The notes: a model not told the origin generated them from the sequence alone. Counted from the first letter of the stretch, positions 14,675 through 22,701 are shown. The stretch is 35,844 nt of DNA from an uncultured Collinsella sp. (GCA_900549135.1 URNI01000007.1:1-35844); one strand, 5' to 3'. Translations and numbers: made by a program.

Positions 14675-17233
14675 TTATTTGCCTTTGGGCTTGCTGGCGT
14701 AGAACTTCTTCTTTTTGGGCTTGCCGGCGGGGGAGGGGCTGCCGGTGACGTGCGGCTTGCCGTCGCCGGCGTGCACATGGCCAGGCACTGCCGCGCGAGG
14801 CTTGCGGGCCTCGGGGTTGCGCAGCTCCTCGGTTCGCTCGGCAATCTCCTCGGCGCTAAAGCCGACCTCGGCCATGGCGTCCTCGATGGGCAGGCGACGC
14901 ACGATATAGCAATGGTGCACCTTCTGGTTGCGCGCGAAGTCCTCGGGGATGGTCTGTGCCGTAATGTCCTCCAGCACCACGCCCGCGCGTGCGAGCTTGC
15001 GCGTTTCGGGGCGGAAGCCGCGCAGGTTGCAGCTAAAGATGGCATGGCCGCCCTGCGCGAGCAGGCGCGATACGCCGGCCAAAAGCTCGACATGGTCGCG
15101 CTGAACATCCCAGGTGCGACGGCCCATCTTGGACGAGTTCGAGAACGTGGGCGGGTCGACAAAGATCAGGTCCCAGCGGTTGCGCGTCTGGCGCTGGTCG
15201 CGAATCCAGGCGAGCACGTCGTCGCGCACAAAGTGATGCTGAGGACCAACAAAGCCGTTCTGTCGCATGTTGCGCTCGGCCCAATCCAGGTAGGTGTTGG
15301 AAAGGTCGACCGTCACAGTTTCCTCGACGCCGCCGTCTGCCGCATAGCAGGTGGCGGTGCCGGTGTAGGCGAACAGGTTGAGGAAGCGGCGCGCCTGCTT
15401 GGCGTGCTCGCGCACCAGGTTGCGGGTGACGCGGTGGTCCAGGAAGATGCCCACATCCAGGTAGTCGTCAAAGTTGACGGCAAAGGTGAGTCCGCCCTCT
15501 TCGATGAGCGGCAGGCGACGGCGCGCGATGTTGGCGCGTTCGCCCGATCCGCCCTTGCCGGCTCCCTGCTTGCCGTACTGCGAGCCGCCGCGCGAACGCA
15601 TGCGGGCCTTGGCGTGCACATGCTCGGCGGGAACATCTAGGATGCGCGGCGCGATGGCCAAGATGTCGAGCATACGGGCCTGGGCCAGCGCGGGGTCGAT
15701 GGTCTTGGGCGCGGCGTATTCGGCGATGACGAGCCAGCGGCCCGGCGTCTGCGGGCAACCCTCGTACAGGTCGATGGCGGCGGAGTAATCGGGCAGGTCG
15801 GCATCGTAGACGCGGTAGCAGCTCACACCCTCGCGATTTGCCCACTTGCGACGCAGGCGGGCGTTCTTGCGCAGGCGGTTGGCGAACTGCTCGGACTCCG
15901 GGATGAGCACGGGCAGCGGCTTGCCGTCGCCCAGGTCGAGCGTGGCGGCGGGTTCGGGCATGGGGGTGTTGGCGGCTTCGTTTTCGGCGTCCGCGGTCTG
16001 CGCCTCGGTGTTTGCGCTGGCCGCAGCCTCAAACGCTGCGGCGGCGTGGTCGAGCGAGGGCCAAACCTCAAGAGCCGCCTTCTCGTTATTGGGCATGACG
16101 GCGATGGAGCGCGCGGGCTCGGCATGGAGCGCGCGGGCCATAAGGCCATCGCGGGTGAGCGCGGCGACCGGCGCGGCGGTAAGCTCGGGCGCGCGGCGCA
16201 GCTCGCCGATGAGTGTCATGGCGTCGTGCATGAGCGAAAGCGGGGTCTCGGTGGTGTCTGCGACCACGGCGGCACCGGCGACGGCGCCTGCATGGTCCAG
16301 CACGGTGGCGGGCTTGGCGGCGCAAAAGTCGACAAAACGCTTGTAGCCGGCACACTTGACCATGCGCTCGGCAGTCTTGCGGGCGGCGGGGTCGATGTCT
16401 ACGGCCACGATGCGCGCCTGCCGCTCGCGCGCTGCCGCCTCGCGCTCGCGCGCCTCGGCAAGCAGCTGCTCCCACAGGGCGGCATCATGCAGCTGCCAGC
16501 CCTCAAAACCCCAGTGCTCGCGTGTAAAACCCGGGGCGCGGTCAGTCAGAATGTTCACGGCTTCCAGCAGCAGACCGCCGCCGGCGCACGAGGCGTCGAC
16601 CAGCGTAGGCAGGGCTTCGTTCTCGTACTCGTCGGCCGTCAGCTCGCGCTCGCACAGTGCGGTCCAGCTGACCTGCGCCAGCACCAGGGCGGCGTAGTCG
16701 GGGCGCAACACGTGCGCGCCCTCGCCGGCACGGGTCGCCGCGGGCGGCAGGCGCTTGAACAGCGGGTCGCCCGAAAGGTCCAGGCTAATGCTCGCGCGGC
16801 GCTGGCGCAGCGAAAGCAGTAGGTGAACATCGGGGTCGGCGGCATCGACGTCGGCGCGACGGCCCGTGGTCTCGGCCAGGCGGTCGCACAGCGCGTCCTT
16901 GGCGCGCAGGGCCGAGAAGCGCGTGTTGCGCAGCTGCTCGGTCACGCCGCGGGCGGTGATGGCGATGGTGGCGCCGGGGCGGACGATGCTCTCCCAGGCG
17001 ATGTCGTAAACGCTATCGTACAGTTCATCGGCATCCTGCGCCTCAAAGCGCCCGAGTACCACGAACACGCGGCTCGCCAGGCGCGACCACAGACAGGCGC
17101 GGTAGCCTTCTTCGAGCTCGCCCTCAAACGTAACACGGCCCTTCAGCCGGCGAACATGCGAAAGTCCGAGGCGTTTAAGCTCATCGGCGAGTGCGGACTC
17201 AAAGCCCTCGGGGCAGCTTGCGTAAAATTCCAT
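14675..17233 (-). CDS. RlmKL-type 23S rRNA methyltransferase, RlmL half degenerate
   Basis: An 852-residue fusion resembling E. coli RlmKL (702 residues), which makes m2G2445 (RlmL half) and m7G2069 (RlmK half) in 23S rRNA. An N-terminal THUMP region (~40-160) is followed by an RlmL-like domain. Its SAM motif, DPMCGSGT in E. coli, reads DASCAGGG (~210-220), and where NPPYGER is expected the protein has ADTTETPL (~320-330), so this half is probably inactive. An Ala/Glu/Thr-rich linker of ~40 residues (~395-435) precedes the RlmK half, which is intact: NRLRKN, YRVYDADLP, FLDHR, FLNLFAYTGT and VDPPTFSNS (~690). The tail is Lys-rich. ATG 17233 has AGAGG upstream. It is divergent from a HAD phosphatase gene. 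Confidence 0.88.
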   Translation of the reverse strand: MEFYASCPEGFESALADELKRLGLSHVRRLKGRVTFEGELEEGYRACLWSRLASRVFVVLGRFEAQDADELYDSVYDIAWESIVRPGATIAITARGVTEQLRNTRFSALRAKDALCDRLAETTGRRADVDAADPDVHLLLSLRQRRASISLDLSGDPLFKRLPPAATRAGEGAHVLRPDYAALVLAQVSWTALCERELTADEYENEALPTLVDASCAGGGLLLEAVNILTDRAPGFTREHWGFEGWQLHDAALWEQLLAEAREREAAARERQARIVAVDIDPAARKTAERMVKCAGYKRFVDFCAAKPATVLDHAGAVAGAAVVADTTETPLSLMHDAMTLIGELRRAPELTAAPVAALTRDGLMARALHAEPARSIAVMPNNEKAALEVWPSLDHAAAAFEAAASANTEAQTADAENEAANTPMPEPAATLDLGDGKPLPVLIPESEQFANRLRKNARLRRKWANREGVSCYRVYDADLPDYSAAIDLYEGCPQTPGRWLVIAEYAAPKTIDPALAQARMLDILAIAPRILDVPAEHVHAKARMRSRGGSQYGKQGAGKGGSGERANIARRRLPLIEEGGLTFAVNFDDYLDVGIFLDHRVTRNLVREHAKQARRFLNLFAYTGTATCYAADGGVEETVTVDLSNTYLDWAERNMRQNGFVGPQHHFVRDDVLAWIRDQRQTRNRWDLIFVDPPTFSNSSKMGRRTWDVQRDHVELLAGVSRLLAQGGHAIFSCNLRGFRPETRKLARAGVVLEDITAQTIPEDFARNQKVHHCYIVRRLPIEDAMAEVGFSAEEIAERTEELRNPEARKPRAAVPGHVHAGDGKPHVTGSPSPAGKPKKKKFYASKPKGK

Positions 17234-17260
17234 GGGTGACCTCTCTGGTTGCGTCGCTCC

Positions 17261-17266
17261 ATTATA
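17261..17266 (-). promoter_or_regulatory. -10 element for rlmKL
   Basis: The minus strand carries a perfect TATAAT (17266-17261) 28 nt before the rlmKL start; no good -35 is visible. The gap shared with the divergent HAD gene is only 75 nt, so both promoters must overlap here. Confidence 0.4.
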
Positions 17267-17308
17267 TGATGGATGCTTCGTTTGCCCTTATCCTCGAAAG
17301 GAACCCAT

Positions 17309-18136
17309 ATGATTGATGCGTGCCCCGAATCCGCCGTGCTCTTTTTTGACGTGGACGGCACGCTGACGTCGTTCGATCCCGACGATATGACCGATAAGGA
17401 TTTCAATGCAGTCCATCCGTCGAAGGCCGTTGTCGATGCATTTGGTCGTCTGCGCAGTGCGGGCCACCAAGCATTTATCTGCACGGGTCGTCCCTTGTGG
17501 TTGATTGCCGACGGCCTGCGTGCTTTGGAGCCTGCGGGTATCGTTGCCATGGCGGGAGCTACGCTCGAGGTCGAGGGCCGCGTGGTACACGAGGACTGCT
17601 TTGACGAGGACGTTGTCGAGGAGCTTGCACGCCGTATGGCCGCGGCGGGGATTGAAGCCTTTTTCGAGACCAACGTGGCTACTTTTGCCCTGGAACCCGC
17701 GGGTGTTGAGCAGTCGTCTCTGATCGGCACTTCTGTGGTGCACAGCGCCGAGGAAATGCGCGTCGACGGCAGTCTGCGCGTGGGCAAGGTATGCCTCAAT
17801 GTGCCCAGTTTGGCTCGCGTAGCCAACGATGACGGCTTTATCGAGCGCTATTTTGAGGCCTGCAACACCGGTGGCCAGAATCGCGAGCTGAGCCCCAAGG
17901 GCATCAACAAAGGCGTGGGCGTGGCGCGAGCGCTGACGTATCTGGGCCGCGAGGGAAATGCACGCACCTTTGGCTTTGGCGATTCGGGCAACGACCTGGG
18001 CATGCTCGCTGCGGTCGAGACGGCTGTCGCCATGGGCAACGCCATGCCCGAGGTCAAAGCGGTCGCCGACTACGTGACTGACGATGTCGCACACGACGGC
18101 ACCGTCACCGCCATGCGCCACTTTGGGTTGATCTAA
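17309..18136 (+). CDS. Cof-type HAD-superfamily hydrolase
   Basis: A 275-residue cytoplasmic phosphatase of the HAD superfamily, Cof/YbjI-like subgroup, which usually dephosphorylates sugar phosphates or nucleotide-type metabolites. Motif I DVDGTLTS gives nucleophile Asp14 and acid/base Asp16. Motif II is ICTGRP; the conserved Lys sits in NKGVGV; and motif IV GFGDSGNDLGM supplies the Mg2+ aspartates. The cap region lies between motifs II and III, as in the Cof subgroup. ATG 17309 has AAAGGA 7 nt upstream; a longer frame starting at 17273 lacks this. The substrate cannot be assigned. It ends at a bidirectional terminator facing the DeoR gene. Confidence 0.9.
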   Translation: MIDACPESAVLFFDVDGTLTSFDPDDMTDKDFNAVHPSKAVVDAFGRLRSAGHQAFICTGRPLWLIADGLRALEPAGIVAMAGATLEVEGRVVHEDCFDEDVVEELARRMAAAGIEAFFETNVATFALEPAGVEQSSLIGTSVVHSAEEMRVDGSLRVGKVCLNVPSLARVANDDGFIERYFEACNTGGQNRELSPKGINKGVGVARALTYLGREGNARTFGFGDSGNDLGMLAAVETAVAMGNAMPEVKAVADYVTDDVAHDGTVTAMRHFGLI

Positions 18137-18137
18137 T

Positions 18138-18177
18138 AAATGGCCGTGTCGCCCGCAGTGGGACGACCCGGCCATTT
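18138..18177. terminator. Bidirectional terminator
   Basis: AAATGGCC (18138-18145) pairs with GGCCATTT (18170-18177), and the interior continues with GTCG-CCC against GGG-A-CGAC. It fills the 44-nt gap between two converging genes and is flanked by A/T runs on both sides. Confidence 0.75.
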
Positions 18178-18180
18178 GAG

Positions 18181-18972
18181 CTATTTTGCAATATAGAGCT
18201 TGGGATGACTGCGACTGCTCTCGATCGCCGCCGTCATGATGCCCTCGTCGTCTCCATCAACGATGATGCCATCGAGGTCATCGATTTGCGCGGACTGATA
18301 AAAACTGGTCTTGTTGAACTTTCCCTGGTCAACCATCATATAGCCCTGGTTTGAGTTGGTCAGGTACATATGCTTAATCATGGCCGAGAAGTCGTGCTCG
18401 ACGGTAAAGCCGTGGTCGGGGTGGAATCCGTCGGCACTGATAAACGCCTTGTCGGCATGTAGTTTGCTCATGCAGTCGAGCGTTAGTGCGCCCGCGAGAT
18501 AGAGGTGGCCCTTGCGCACGGAGCCGCCCAGCAGCACTACCGAAGCATTGGGGAGATTGAAGCTGGCGTAGTTTGCGATTGCAAGATCGCCGGTGATAAT
18601 GGTGATCTCATGCTTATCCATGAGGGCTTTAGCGAAGTAAAAGCCTGTGGTGCCGATATCAATTACCAGAACATCGCCATCATCAACAAGAGTTGCTGCG
18701 GTTGCGGCGATGGCCTCCTTGGCCTCGACTTGGACATTGATGCGCTCCTCGGGATACGAGATTGCGTTGGAGCGAGAAAGCGATACCGCTCCGCCGCGTA
18801 CGCGACGCAGCTTGCCTTCGGATTCCAGTGAGACGAGGTCGTGTCGTGCGGTGACTTCCGAAACCGAAAAACGGCGAACGATGTCGGATACCGAGATATT
18901 TGGCTTTTCGGCCAGCCAATTCATGATAAATCGCTGACGCTCGGCCGGTGAAAGGTCTGAAGTAGATGCCAT
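18181..18972 (-). CDS. DeoR-family transcriptional regulator
   Basis: A 263-residue regulator. The N-terminal winged helix-turn-helix (~5-62) includes ISVSDIVRRFSVSEVTARHDLVSLESEGKL, typical of DeoR proteins. The C-terminal DeoRC domain (~78-235) has DIGTTGFYFAKAL and HADKAFISADGF, which bind a phosphorylated sugar effector in this family. ATG 18972 is chosen because AGGAG lies 6 nt upstream; the longer reading frame up to 19086 is AT-rich and not protein-like. It is divergent from the transaldolase-PTS operon and is very likely its repressor, responding to a sugar phosphate. A promoter and tandem repeats lie just upstream. Confidence 0.92.
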   Translation of the reverse strand: MASTSDLSPAERQRFIMNWLAEKPNISVSDIVRRFSVSEVTARHDLVSLESEGKLRRVRGGAVSLSRSNAISYPEERINVQVEAKEAIAATAATLVDDGDVLVIDIGTTGFYFAKALMDKHEITIITGDLAIANYASFNLPNASVVLLGGSVRKGHLYLAGALTLDCMSKLHADKAFISADGFHPDHGFTVEHDFSAMIKHMYLTNSNQGYMMVDQGKFNKTSFYQSAQIDDLDGIIVDGDDEGIMTAAIESSRSHPKLYIAK

Positions 18973-19021
18973 ATGCCGCTCCTTTTGAACAAAAGGCAAA
19001 AGATGCGCCTTTCGTAATCGA

Positions 19022-19050
19022 AATATAACGTATCGATATGAAAAGAACAA
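19022..19050 (-). promoter_or_regulatory. Promoter of the DeoR-type gene
   Basis: On the minus strand TTGTTC (19050-19045), a 17-nt gap and TATATT (19027-19022) form a good sigma-70-type promoter, giving a 5' UTR of about 40-45 nt. Confidence 0.6.
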
Positions 19051-19057
19051 GGTAAAT

Positions 19058-19084
19058 TCGAATGAATCGAATGAACGGAATGGC
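19058..19084. repeat. Tandem 9-bp repeats upstream of the DeoR promoter
   Basis: TCGAATGAA occurs twice head to tail (19058-19066, 19067-19075) followed by a diverged third unit CGGAATGGC (19076-19084). The array lies just upstream of the -35 element of the DeoR-type gene and could be an operator. Confidence 0.55.
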
Positions 19085-19204
19085 ATGTCCTAAATGCATG
19101 CGTAGCAGATAGTTCGCACGTAGACGGGCTATAAAGAGTCTCATTCTGAAGGCGCCGCCCAAAAGAAGTACGTTCACACCCGATATTCGACCGCTCACGG
19201 AAAG

Positions 19205-19293
19205 TTGACAATTGAGCTTTCGATAGCTTTTGAAATGGTTTATCAAAAGAAAACCGAAAAGCTTTTGAAACAAAGAAAAAGGCTTTCGATAGC
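19205..19293. promoter_or_regulatory. Candidate DeoR operator array before the PTS operon
   Basis: This AT-rich leader starts with TTGACA (19205-19210) and holds two exact copies of GCTTTCGATAGC (19216-19227 and 19282-19293), two exact copies of AGCTTTTGAAA (19225-19235 and 19260-19270), and a dyad CTTTTGA (19227-19233) / TCAAAAG (19243-19249). No well-spaced -10 for TTGACA is clear. TTGAAA (19265-19270) is another -35 candidate. Repeated half-sites over about 90 bp next to a divergent deoR-type gene suggest the repressor binding region. Confidence 0.55.
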
Positions 19294-19321
19294 AATAGTG
19301 CTAGATGAGAAAGGACCGAAC

Positions 19322-20032
19322 ATGGCGATCAAGGTGTTTGCCGACGGCGCTAACCTCGAAGGCATGCTTGACATGCATGACAATGGTAACGTTCAGGGCT
19401 TCACGACCAATCCTTCCCTTATGAAGGCCGGTGGCGTGACTGACTACCGCGCTTTTGCCAAGACGGTTCTTGAGCACATTACCGATGTGTCGGTCTCTTT
19501 TGAGGTGTTCGCCGACGACGAGGCGGGTATGGAGGCCGAGGCTCGCGAGATTGCAACCTGGGCAGACAACGTCTATGTTAAGATTCCGGCGCTCAACACC
19601 AAGGGCGAGTCCACTGCCGCGCTGGTCAAGCGCCTTTCTGCCGACGGCATCAAGGTGAATGTCACCACTATCTTCACGCCCGAGCAGGTCGACGAGTTCG
19701 TCGATGCCGTTTCTGCCGAGACCCCCTCTATTCTGTCTATCTTTGCCGGTCGCATTGCCGATACCGGCGTCGATCCGCTGCCCCTCATGGCGGAGTCCGT
19801 AAAGAAGGCTGCCGTTAAGCCTGCTGCCGAGGTTCTCTGGGCGTCTACGCGCGAGGTCCTCAATATCTTCCAGGCGGAGTCCGTTGGATGCCAGATCATT
19901 ACGGTCCCCAATGCCATTCTTGCCAAGCGCAAGAATTTCGGGAAAGATTTGCTTGAGTATTCGCTTGATACGGTCAAGGGCTTTGCCCGCGACGTTCAGG
20001 CGCTTGGTTTTCATATCTTGCCCGAGGAGTAG
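19322..20032 (+). CDS. Transaldolase / fructose-6-phosphate aldolase family protein
   Basis: A 236-residue TIM-barrel aldolase of the small transaldolase family (TalC/FSA type), cytoplasmic. DGAN near the N-terminus, GFTTNPSLMKAGG (~26-38) and VYVKIPA with the presumed Schiff-base Lys87 are the family hallmarks; ILSIFAGRIADTG and EVLWASTREVLN follow. Such enzymes move a dihydroxyacetone unit between sugar phosphates or split fructose 6-phosphate. ATG 19322 has AAAGGA about 7 nt upstream. It is the first gene of the PTS operon, 9 nt before the IIA gene, so it probably acts on the phosphorylated sugar imported by that PTS or on a downstream pentose-phosphate intermediate. Confidence 0.92.
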   Translation: MAIKVFADGANLEGMLDMHDNGNVQGFTTNPSLMKAGGVTDYRAFAKTVLEHITDVSVSFEVFADDEAGMEAEAREIATWADNVYVKIPALNTKGESTAALVKRLSADGIKVNVTTIFTPEQVDEFVDAVSAETPSILSIFAGRIADTGVDPLPLMAESVKKAAVKPAAEVLWASTREVLNIFQAESVGCQIITVPNAILAKRKNFGKDLLEYSLDTVKGFARDVQALGFHILPEE

Positions 20033-20041
20033 GGGACGAGC

Positions 20042-20488
20042 ATGCTGACCGATCTTCTTAAACCCGAGCTTGTTGCCTGCCACGTCGAGGCCTCCGACTG
20101 GGAGGAAGCGATCAGGGCATGCGGTAAGTTGCTCGTAGACGCTGGCAAATGCGACCAGAGCTATGTTGACGCCATGATTTCATCGGTTCACAAATTCGGC
20201 CCCTATATGGTCTTGGAAGAGGGCATCGCCATGCCCCACGCCCAGGCAGATGGCAATGTGAGTGAAGCGGGAATCTGTATCGTCACGCTTGACCCTGCCG
20301 TTGCGTTTGGACACGAGGATTTCGATCCGGTTCACGTGCTCGTGGGTATTTGCGCACCCGACCCCAAGGCTCATCTTGGCTGCTTGGCGGAGCTTTCGCA
20401 GATGTTCGAGGACGAAGACTGCGTTGCCAAGCTCAGCGCATGCGATACGCCCGAGCAGGTTTTGGAGACCATGCGTTCATTCTTTTAG
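20042..20488 (+). CDS. PTS EIIA component, UlaC/fructose-mannitol type
   Basis: A 148-residue cytoplasmic phosphocarrier of the PTS EIIA type 2 fold. EEGIAMPHAQ carries the phosphorylated histidine (His66), which accepts phosphate from HPr and passes it to the IIB protein. The C-terminal LSQMFEDEDCVAKL... matches the usual helix of the family. Together with the following IIB and IIC genes the set resembles UlaC-UlaB-UlaA of the ascorbate family, in which the three parts are separate proteins. Start ATG 20042 follows the transaldolase stop by 9 nt. Confidence 0.93.
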   Translation: MLTDLLKPELVACHVEASDWEEAIRACGKLLVDAGKCDQSYVDAMISSVHKFGPYMVLEEGIAMPHAQADGNVSEAGICIVTLDPAVAFGHEDFDPVHVLVGICAPDPKAHLGCLAELSQMFEDEDCVAKLSACDTPEQVLETMRSFF

Positions 20489-20500
20489 GCCTTAATGGCA

Positions 20501-20540
20501 CGGCGATGCGTCGCCGCTTTTGGATAGACGGAAAACCGTC
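20501..20540 (+). other. Two small hairpins between IIA and IIB genes
   Basis: CGGCGA (20501-20506) pairs with TCGCCG (20511-20516) and is followed by CTTTT; then GACGG (20527-20531) pairs with CCGTC (20536-20540). They may protect or process the transcript, or partly terminate it, so that IIA and transaldolase are made in larger amounts than IIB and IIC. Confidence 0.5.
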
Positions 20541-20563
20541 ACGTGTAGGAGAGGAAGGTTGCC

Positions 20564-20839
20564 ATGCATATCATCACCGTATGCGGAAACGGCATCGGGT
20601 CTAGCCTGATGCTCGCTGGCAAAGTCGAGGAGCTTTGCGAGGAGGAGGGCATCAAGGCCGACGTTGAGTCTATGGACCTGAACGGCGCTTCTTCCGCAAA
20701 TCCGGATCTGTTCATCACCGTTAAGGAACTCGCTCCCGAGCTCCACGGCAACGTTGTGATCGTTCGCAGCTATGTGAACAAGAAGAAGATCCGCGAAGAC
20801 GCCCTCGAGGCAATCAAGGCGGCCGCCGCTAACGCCTAA
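20564..20839 (+). CDS. PTS EIIB component, UlaB/lactose-type fold
   Basis: A 91-residue cytoplasmic PTS IIB protein. VCGNGIGSSLML near the N-terminus is the phosphate-binding loop, with Cys7 as the residue phosphorylated by IIA before transfer to sugar bound to IIC. The size and CGxGxGSS pattern match UlaB-like IIB proteins. ATG 20564 has a GAGAGGAAGG-type ribosome site upstream. It sits between IIA and IIC, separated on both sides by hairpins. Confidence 0.93.
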   Translation: MHIITVCGNGIGSSLMLAGKVEELCEEEGIKADVESMDLNGASSANPDLFITVKELAPELHGNVVIVRSYVNKKKIREDALEAIKAAAANA

Positions 20840-20853
20840 AGCGGCACAAAAAA

Positions 20854-20886
20854 GGGCGGTTCCCTGTGGAAGAGGGAAACGCGCCC
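20854..20886 (+). other. Hairpin between IIB and IIC genes
   Basis: GGGCGGTTCCCT (20854-20865) pairs with AGGGAAACGCGCCC (20873-20886), with small bulges. No T run follows, so a stabilising or processing stem is more likely than a full terminator. It ends 24 nt before the IIC start. Confidence 0.55.
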
Positions 20887-20910
20887 ACGTTAGAGAGAAA
20901 GGAAGCGCAG

Positions 20911-22302
20911 ATGCAAGCCATCCTTCCCATACTTGAGTTTATCCAATCGATTCTGACCAAGCCAGCATGGATCATGGGTCTATTTGCCTTTGTGGGCCTT
21001 GTCGCGCTTAAGCGTCCTGCCCACAAGGTGATGACGGGCACCCTGAAGCCCATTCTGGGTTACATCATGCTGTCTGCCGGCGCCGCTGTTGTCCAGGAGA
21101 ACCTTGCTCCGCTGGGTACCTTCATCGAGACCGGTTTCCACATCACCGGCGTCGTGCCCAACAACGAGGTCGTCGTTTCGATGGCTCAGAGCGTCCTCGG
21201 CGTTCAGACCATGATGATCCTGATTCTCGGCTACGTCGTGAACATTATCATTGCCCGCTTTACCAAGTTTAAGTACATCTTCCTGACGGGCCATCACAGC
21301 ATGTTCATGGCTTGCCTGCTGTCTGCCGTTCTGCAGGCATCTGGCTTCCAGGATGTCCAGCTTGTCATCGTGGGTGGCATGTTCCTGGGCCTCGTGAGCG
21401 CTATGCTTCCCGCCGTTGGTCAGCGTTTCACCGAGAAGGTTACCGATGGCGATGAAATCGCCATGGGCCACTTCGGTTCACTCGCCTATTACATCTCCGC
21501 TGCAGTCGGTACGCTTTTTGCTAAGGACGCCGAGGAGAACAGCACCGAGAAGATCGAGGTTCCCGAGAAGTTCTCCTTCCTGCGCGACACCACCATCTCC
21601 ACGGCTCTCACCATGGCCTTCTTCTACCTGGTTACCGCTTTCGCCGCTTACATCGCAGATCCTGCGGTCGTTACCAAGACCGCTGGCGGCGACAATGTAA
21701 TCGTCTACGCCCTGACCTGTGCTCTGTCCTTCGCCGTCGGTGTCACTATCGTCTACAACGGCGTTCGTATGATCCTTGCCGACCTGGTCCCGGCTTTCCA
21801 GGGCATCTCCAACAAGCTGATCCCCGGCGCCATCCCCGCCGTCGACTGCGCCGTCTTCTTCCCCTATGCTCCCACCGCCGTCATCCTCGGCTTTGTCGCT
21901 TCCTTCATCGGTGGCGTGGTCGGTATGTTCATCGTGGGCGCTACCCTGGGCATCTTCATCATCCCGGGCATGGTTCCCCACTTCTTCTGCGGTGCTACCG
22001 CAGGCATCTACGGCAATGCTACCGGCGGTCGCAAGGGCGCAGCTCTTGGTGCTTTCGTCAACGGCCTGCTCATCACCTTTGCCCCGGCTCTGCTCCTGCC
22101 CGTTCTTGACGTCTTTGGCTTCAAGAACACTACGTTCGGCGACTTCGATTTCTCCGTCATTGGTATTACGCTCGGCCGCGCTGCCGAGGCCTTCGGTACC
22201 ACCGGTGTCTACGCGATTCTCGCTGTCCTTCTGGTCGTCGCCTTCGTCCCCAACTTCATCCACACCAAGGGTGCTGTGATCAATCACGTTGAGGAAGAGT
22301 AA
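20911..22302 (+). CDS. PTS EIIC permease, UlaA (SgaT) family
   Basis: A 463-residue polytopic membrane protein, close to the 465 residues of E. coli UlaA. It forms the sugar channel and hands the substrate to phosphorylated IIB. Many hydrophobic helices span the length. Family-like segments include LTGHHSMFMACLLSA, LPAVGQRF and MVPHFFCGATAGIYGNATGG. ATG 20911 has GAAAGGAAG close upstream; a GTG at 20866 lies within the preceding hairpin and is unlikely. The UlaA family also serves sugars other than ascorbate, and the ascorbate genes ulaDEFG are absent here, so the substrate remains open. Last gene of the operon, followed by a strong terminator. Confidence 0.94.
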   Translation: MQAILPILEFIQSILTKPAWIMGLFAFVGLVALKRPAHKVMTGTLKPILGYIMLSAGAAVVQENLAPLGTFIETGFHITGVVPNNEVVVSMAQSVLGVQTMMILILGYVVNIIIARFTKFKYIFLTGHHSMFMACLLSAVLQASGFQDVQLVIVGGMFLGLVSAMLPAVGQRFTEKVTDGDEIAMGHFGSLAYYISAAVGTLFAKDAEENSTEKIEVPEKFSFLRDTTISTALTMAFFYLVTAFAAYIADPAVVTKTAGGDNVIVYALTCALSFAVGVTIVYNGVRMILADLVPAFQGISNKLIPGAIPAVDCAVFFPYAPTAVILGFVASFIGGVVGMFIVGATLGIFIIPGMVPHFFCGATAGIYGNATGGRKGAALGAFVNGLLITFAPALLLPVLDVFGFKNTTFGDFDFSVIGITLGRAAEAFGTTGVYAILAVLLVVAFVPNFIHTKGAVINHVEEE

Positions 22303-22359
22303 TCCAGGCGTACGTTAAGCCCTAATCGGGCGGAGCTCCGATAACCGGCTCCTACACGG

Positions 22360-22396
22360 AAGCGGTGACGTCTCAAATGAGGCGTCACCGCTTTTT
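22360..22396 (+). terminator. Terminator of the PTS operon
   Basis: AAGCGGTGACG (22360-22370) pairs perfectly with CGTCACCGCTT (22383-22393). The stem continues inward as TCTC/GAGG around loop AAAT and is followed by T residues to 22396. Confidence 0.92.
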
Positions 22397-22701
22397 ACTT
22401 TGGGGCGATTGTGAAAACGAGCCGACAAGGCGCTGCTTCTGTTCCGTGAACGGAATCAACCGCAATGATCGGCAAAAACGTTTTGCCGCTGGGGCGTCGA
22501 TATAAAAATGGTAAATCTGCAAAACCGTTCGCCGAGAAGATAAAAACCCGCAGCTCACGCCTTGATGAACGTAGGTAAAGTGTTTAGCAGTTCAACACCC
22601 ATATGCAAGCGAAAGTTTTGTTGCGGTATCTGCAAGTTTTCCCATTGGATGAGAAAAACTTGCAAGTTCGACGATGGGCAGCGGCGGTTCGTCCTTTGCT
22701 G
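22397..22701. other. Noncoding gap with small palindromes
   Basis: No coding sequence is convincing. It holds the dyad TTCCGT-GA-ACGGAA (22442-22455), a compact palindrome CGGCAAAA-ACG-TTTTGCCG (22470-22488) whose core resembles LacI-type operators, and a stem TGCAAGTTTT (22631-22640) with AAAACTTGCA (22655-22664) that may be a weak terminator for the leftward tex gene. Confidence 0.5.
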
